This document shows, piece by piece, positions 60,301-64,000 of a DNA stretch of 64,000 bases. This DNA comes from Prototheca cutis (lineage: Eukaryota > Chlorophyta > Trebouxiophyceae > Chlorellales > Chlorellaceae). Numbering within the stretch: position 1 is the first letter of the stretch; each line of letters begins with the position of its first letter. The notes beneath the pieces were generated by a model. The model worked only from the letters and a program-made list of their open reading frames with translations, made no database searches and was not told the DNA's origin. The stretch is taken from the NCBI GenBank assembly GCA_002897115.2, contig BCIH01000009.1, forward strand, positions 874,415-938,414, read 5' to 3'. Position numbers and translations under genes: made by a program.

Positions 60301-62336
60301 GGTCGTTGATCTATGTGCGTTGGTGTATGTCGATGGGCATAGGCACCTAGAGGGTGCGTGCGCCGGTGCGGCCGACTGGCGATCGTGCTACCTGTGATTC
60401 GCTCGATCAATCAGGACCAGCTCCTCACCTCAACCCCATCATCGACCAATCAACTCGCTGTCTGACAGACGAGCCGGAGCTTCCTGTGCTTCGTGTGGAT
60501 TGCAACAGTGCAGGCACGGGGCTGCCGGACTCCCCCCTCCGGTCAAGTGACCTCCTGCACTCCTTGTGGGCCGCGCCTGTGCCCAAGCTTGGACAGGTTG
60601 TGGGATGGATGGTTTCTTTCTTTCTTTTTCTGTCAGCCTGTTTTTCTGGTGGACCTGTCTAACCAACCACGCAGCTGACCAGGCCCACTGACCGGGGCCA
60701 TCCACCCATTACCCCCTCCCGCTAAAAAAAACACTGCATAGTTGCTGGAGTTTCGGCCGGACCCGGCGCTGCAGGCCATCAGCTACCGTCGGGCAGTGCT
60801 GGCGCGGGCGAGGCGCATGGCGGGCCTGCACGGCCGGCACCAGGGTGGTGTGGACCTGGAAGCAGCGGAGAACCTGGCCACCTGGGTCATCCCCGCGCTT
60901 TGCCGTGCCATGAGTCTGGACAACATCCTCACCTTCCTCGCAGCTGCCTTACAAGAGTGCCAGGTGCGTCATGTGATTTCTGGGGTGGGAAGGGATCCAG
61001 CGCGGACTGCTGCCCTCACACACACGTGCATCGCAGCAGCAACCCTCCCCACACCCCGTCAAGCCAGCCCACCGAAAAGCCTGACAAAGGTACCACAACC
61101 ACCACATGCAAACAGATGGTGGTGTTTTGCCCGCAACTGGGTCTACTCAGCGCGGTGGTGCTGTCGCTGGTGCCGCTGCTCCAGCCGTTTGCCTGGCAGA
61201 GCGTGCTACTGCCTGTCATGCCCCAGCCCGCGGCGCATCTGGATCTGTTGGATGCCCCGGTGCCTTTCGTCATGGGCGTCCAGTACAAGACTCGGGAGGT
61301 GTGTCGAATGTATTTGGACCGGGGTGGGGTGCTGTGATGTTGGTGTTGTTCTGGATTTCTGGTACTCATTCTGGATTTCTGGTACTCATGCTTGTGGGGT
61401 GTAGAGTGCCCTGGGGCTCACGGACGTTGTATGCGGTTCCAAGCCCATCTCCATCTCTCCACTTGGAGGGAAGAAAGAAGGAGAGGACGTGCCTCAGCTC
61501 ATCTCTTTCCCTGTAGGTGTGGTCTCGGTGTCAGGGCCTTGTCCGCGTGAACGTGTACAAGGACAAGGTCAGCAACGCTGGGAACGTACACCCTCTGCCC
61601 TCCCGAGCAACATTAGCGGAGGCACTTGCAGGGACCTACCAGGAGCTCAGGTAATCACCGAACCGTTTGCTCATGCGTGTGGTGAAGTGCTGTCTGCGCA
61701 CAATGCCACAGGGGAGGAGGTGCAGTGGTCTGGCACGCCCAATGCTGTATTGGAACTGGATGGCTCCAAGGGATGGACTGGCACTTATGGGGGACCCCCC
61801 CTTTCTCCGGGCACACCCGCACGAATTATTCAATCCGATCCAATCCAATGAACAAATGCACACAGGACGATGGGGTCCCAGGGCGGTGCGATCCGACGAC
61901 CAGTGTACCAGGTTTCGGATGCCCAAGCAGCGCTGGCAGGTGTGTTTCTCAGCACGGTACAGACGTACCTGCGAAACCTGGTGTCAGACTTGCGGGCCTA
62001 TACTCTGACCGACATCTCCGCCACCTCTGAACGCACCAGGTACGGTGCTGGGTATGTTTTTCAGTTGGATTTTTTGGGTTTGTTTCATTTGGGTTTGTGT
62101 GTGCTAGGGGAGGCAGAGTTTGGCAAACTGCTTGAAGCTCAAGAAAGATGATGACGATGATTGTTATAAATTTCCCCCCCAACCGCCACCCACTCAACAA
62201 GTACTGCAGCATTCTGTTGCGGGATTCGTTTGTGGACTCGGCGCCCGTGCGGGACCGGGCCTTCATGGCCGCGTTTGCCGAGACACAGCTGTTTTCAGTC
62301 TACACCGATGCCCTGTTGTCCACGCCCCAGCCCTGA
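57368..62336 (+). CDS. DENN-domain protein (plant AVL9/DENN type)
   Basis: Ten exons: 57368-57484, 57641-57694, 57940-58014, 58145-60353, 60469-60596, 60742-60963, 61116-61298, 61517-61650, 61866-62039 and 62210-62336. All phases join to 1140 residues. The uDENN part starts with LFEHFVIVGLPP and continues through LPGLCFPAGVRPR, EAFVFTLRV and PRCYCFLTHLPFFSLHFEVL. A Ser/Thr/Ala/Pro-rich insert of more than 400 residues (about 59000-60300) follows. The DENN core resumes with MSLDNILTFLAAALQECQM, then LLSAVVLSLVPLLQPFAWQS and DLLDAPVPFVMGV. The dDENN part has RPVYQVSDAQAALAGVFLST and LLRDSFVDS. DENN proteins are exchange factors for Rab GTPases in vesicle traffic; the Rab partner cannot be told. 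The start of exon 3 could be 57940 or 57955. Confidence 0.92.
61351..61390 (+). repeat. Tandem duplication in DENN intron 7
   Basis: Two adjacent copies of a 20-bp unit, CTGGATTTCTGGTACTCATT, differing at the last base. Confidence 0.9.
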
Positions 62337-62737
62337 CAGAGGCATGGGGTTGGGAAGAAGGAATTGGGGCTAGGCATCCAATCCAACCGCCGGAGACAGA
62401 TGGGCGCTCCTTTCCTTTGGATTTGCAGCTGGAAACACAAGTTACTGGCGCCTGCATCCAGCTGCGCGTGTGCGCACTCGAGGGCCCAACGCTCCTGCTG
62501 CAAAGGCCCGTTTCATCAATAAACATCACTGGCCTGTGAATCCCCTACCAGTGCACACATGCACGCACGCTGTTTTAGTGAGATAATCATGGTACATAGC
62601 AAAAGAACAGGCAGGCAGTGTGCCGACAATGAAATGATATCACTCGTTTGGTTGCTTGTGAGGCAGGGGGATGGCCATTCAGAGACCCTTTGTTCAGGAG
62701 AGCAGGCCTACCACACAAGTGTAAAAATATCCCCTGC
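62337..62737. other. Convergent 3' spacer, no gene seen
   Basis: Lies between the stop codons of the DENN gene (+) and bL28 (-). It contains the AATAAA at 62518 and nothing else recognisable. Confidence 0.5.
62518..62523 (+). terminator. AATAAA poly(A) signal of the DENN gene
   Basis: A canonical hexamer about 180 bases after the TGA. Confidence 0.4.
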
Positions 62738-63442
62738 TCAGAGCTGTTTGGGGTCCTGACCCTCACGGACGTAGACGACGCGCCCATCAAGGTAGCGTGC
62801 AACCAGGGGCTTCTTGCGGCTGGCGGCCAGACGCTCCGGATTTTTCATGACGCGCCGCTTCCTGCTCATGGGCGGGTGCCGGGGCGTTGCCTCCAGCCAG
62901 GCGGCCCTGTCGGGGCGGGCATCCCGGAAGGGAAGCTTCCACAGGTCGATGCCGGCTTCCTGCGCCATGGCGCTGAGACCACGCTTGTCTATCGTCTTGA
63001 GCGCGCGGGTGCACAGCTTGAGACGGACAAAGCGCTGGCCCTCGGGCCAGTACACCATGCGGTTCTGCAGGTTGGGCTGCTGCAGCTTGTGGTGGCGCCT
63101 GTGAGAGAAGCTCACCGTGAACGCATTGTTGGCGCGCTTGCCCGTCAGGTCACACTTCCGAGAAGCTAGGTAATTTGTGGTCGGGTAAGGAGGGGGGTCA
63201 CCCAAGGTGGATTGCTTCGCAGGGTCCTGACAAGCTTGCCAATACGCCCGGACTGGCAGCACACACACGTACGCGTGGCCTCAGATACAGCAAGCCCCAC
63301 GCAACGCACCTGTAATGATCAGGCGTCGTTGCATGCCTGCGGGAGAGGATATGCTGGTCCGCTTGAAGGCTGCAGTCAGGCCTCGGAGTGTCGAGGCCCC
63401 GGCGCCAAACGGGCTGCAGAGCAGCCCAGCCCTGCCATTCAT
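62738..63442 (-). CDS. rpl28: Plastid 50S ribosomal protein bL28
   Basis: Two exons, 63442-63310 and 63165-62738, join in phase 1 to 186 residues. Residues 1-44 are a plastid transit peptide ([20 protein letters not shown], then Lys/Arg/Ser-rich). The bL28 core follows directly: [33 protein letters not shown], then [16 protein letters not shown]-terminal extension of about 60 basic residues ([20 protein letters not shown] and on) goes beyond the bacterial protein. bL28 belongs to the large subunit of bacterial-type ribosomes; the gene supports a plastid-bearing host. A mitochondrial bL28 is the alternative but less likely from the leader. Confidence 0.93.
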
Positions 63443-64000
63443 GGCCTCCGCTCCAACGCTCAGATCCAGCCGAGCCGGCAGTGAATGTCAACACAGATGA
63501 AACGATCGCTATTTAATTTCGCTGTTTAATCACATATGCATTTCGGTAGGTCATGCCAAACTTCGCGGGAGCGCTTCTCATTGGCACAAGCATGTCCGGT
63601 TCATGAAATCCAGTCGCGGGACTACAGTGCAGGGCAAAAATGATGAAACCTTCTCGAGATTCGTTGACTCCCATGTGAATAGGATGGGCATGTTTTTCAG
63701 ACAAAATGCCTGTTTCACCACATTCCCTTGCCACGTGGCTCAGAGAATGGGTTTAGTTCCTTCTTGGCAGCAGGGCAGGTCGTGCAGAGAGCAGACGCCC
63801 ACGGTGGTGTGCCATCAGCTGGTGCTGCACCAACGAGGAGTGCTGCCCTCCAAACGGCGAGCATCGTCTCTGGAACAGAGACTTGATGGCACGTCTGAAC
63901 ATGAGGCACATCGTGGAACACCTGCGGGAGACCGGCCAGTGGCTGGAGCGCTTCCAGCGCCCAAAGCCGCAAATCTGATGGACATCCATCCATCCATCCT
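63443..64000. other. Spacer to window end with repeat copy B
   Basis: Upstream of bL28. No gene was seen. It holds copy B of the dispersed repeat and ends in a short (ATCC)n run at 63984-63999. Confidence 0.5.
63632..63787 (+). repeat. Dispersed repeat, copy B
   Basis: Counterpart of 3588-3743 in the same orientation. Similarity stops sharply after GGTCGTGCA at 63787 and fades more gradually to the left. Confidence 0.7.

Overview
The window looks like nuclear DNA of a green alga, probably a trebouxiophyte-type chlorophyte. Coding DNA is GC-rich and less so the spacers. Almost every gene is split by short introns whose donors are mostly GTGCGT/GTGCGG or GTGAGT. Several proteins start with plastid- or mitochondrion-like targeting peptides (bL28, UMP kinase, LarB-like, ISCU, COX6a). 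Plant-type versions of ARP7, Nup188, SF3B1, RPT1 and DENN proteins are present. The species cannot be named from the sequence. Two assembly gaps (14416-14515 and 25621-25820) both sit in long poly-C.

Layout, left to right: C-terminal part of an SOS1/NHX7-like Na+/H+ exchanger (+, cut by the window edge); a repeat-bearing spacer; a small two-helix membrane protein (-); COX6a (+); a plastid-targeted LarB/PurE-like protein (+); Nup188 (-, 9 exons); a DUF455 ferritin-like protein (-); the Fe-S scaffold ISCU (+); a Fanzor/TnpB-like C-terminal relic (-); a coiled-coil plus GAR-domain protein (+); a bromodomain plus PEHE protein (+); ARP7 (-); a Nudix hydrolase (-); a 19-exon KDM5/JARID1-like protein (+); plastid-type UMP kinase (-); SF3B1 (+); proteasome ATPase RPT1 (-); a Cys-rich small protein (+); a DENN-domain protein (+); plastid ribosomal protein bL28 (-); and a second copy of the dispersed repeat. 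For all complete multi-exon models the exon phases join and the summed length is a multiple of three. The exception is the GAR gene, where a gap probably hides an exon.

Three chromatin genes lie within 20 kb: the bromodomain-PEHE protein (NSL/MSL-scaffold-like), ARP7 (SWI/SNF-type) and the KDM5-like protein. The KDM5-like protein keeps the family architecture but has lost all three iron ligands and the 2-oxoglutarate lysine of its JmjC domain, so it is predicted to be a non-catalytic reader or scaffold. The LarB-like protein similarly lacks the cysteine expected in the bacterial active site. These two divergent enzymes, the bromodomain-PEHE fusion, the GAR protein and the Fanzor-like relic are the most interesting items. 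Long poly-C/poly-G and (TG)n tracts are confined to introns.
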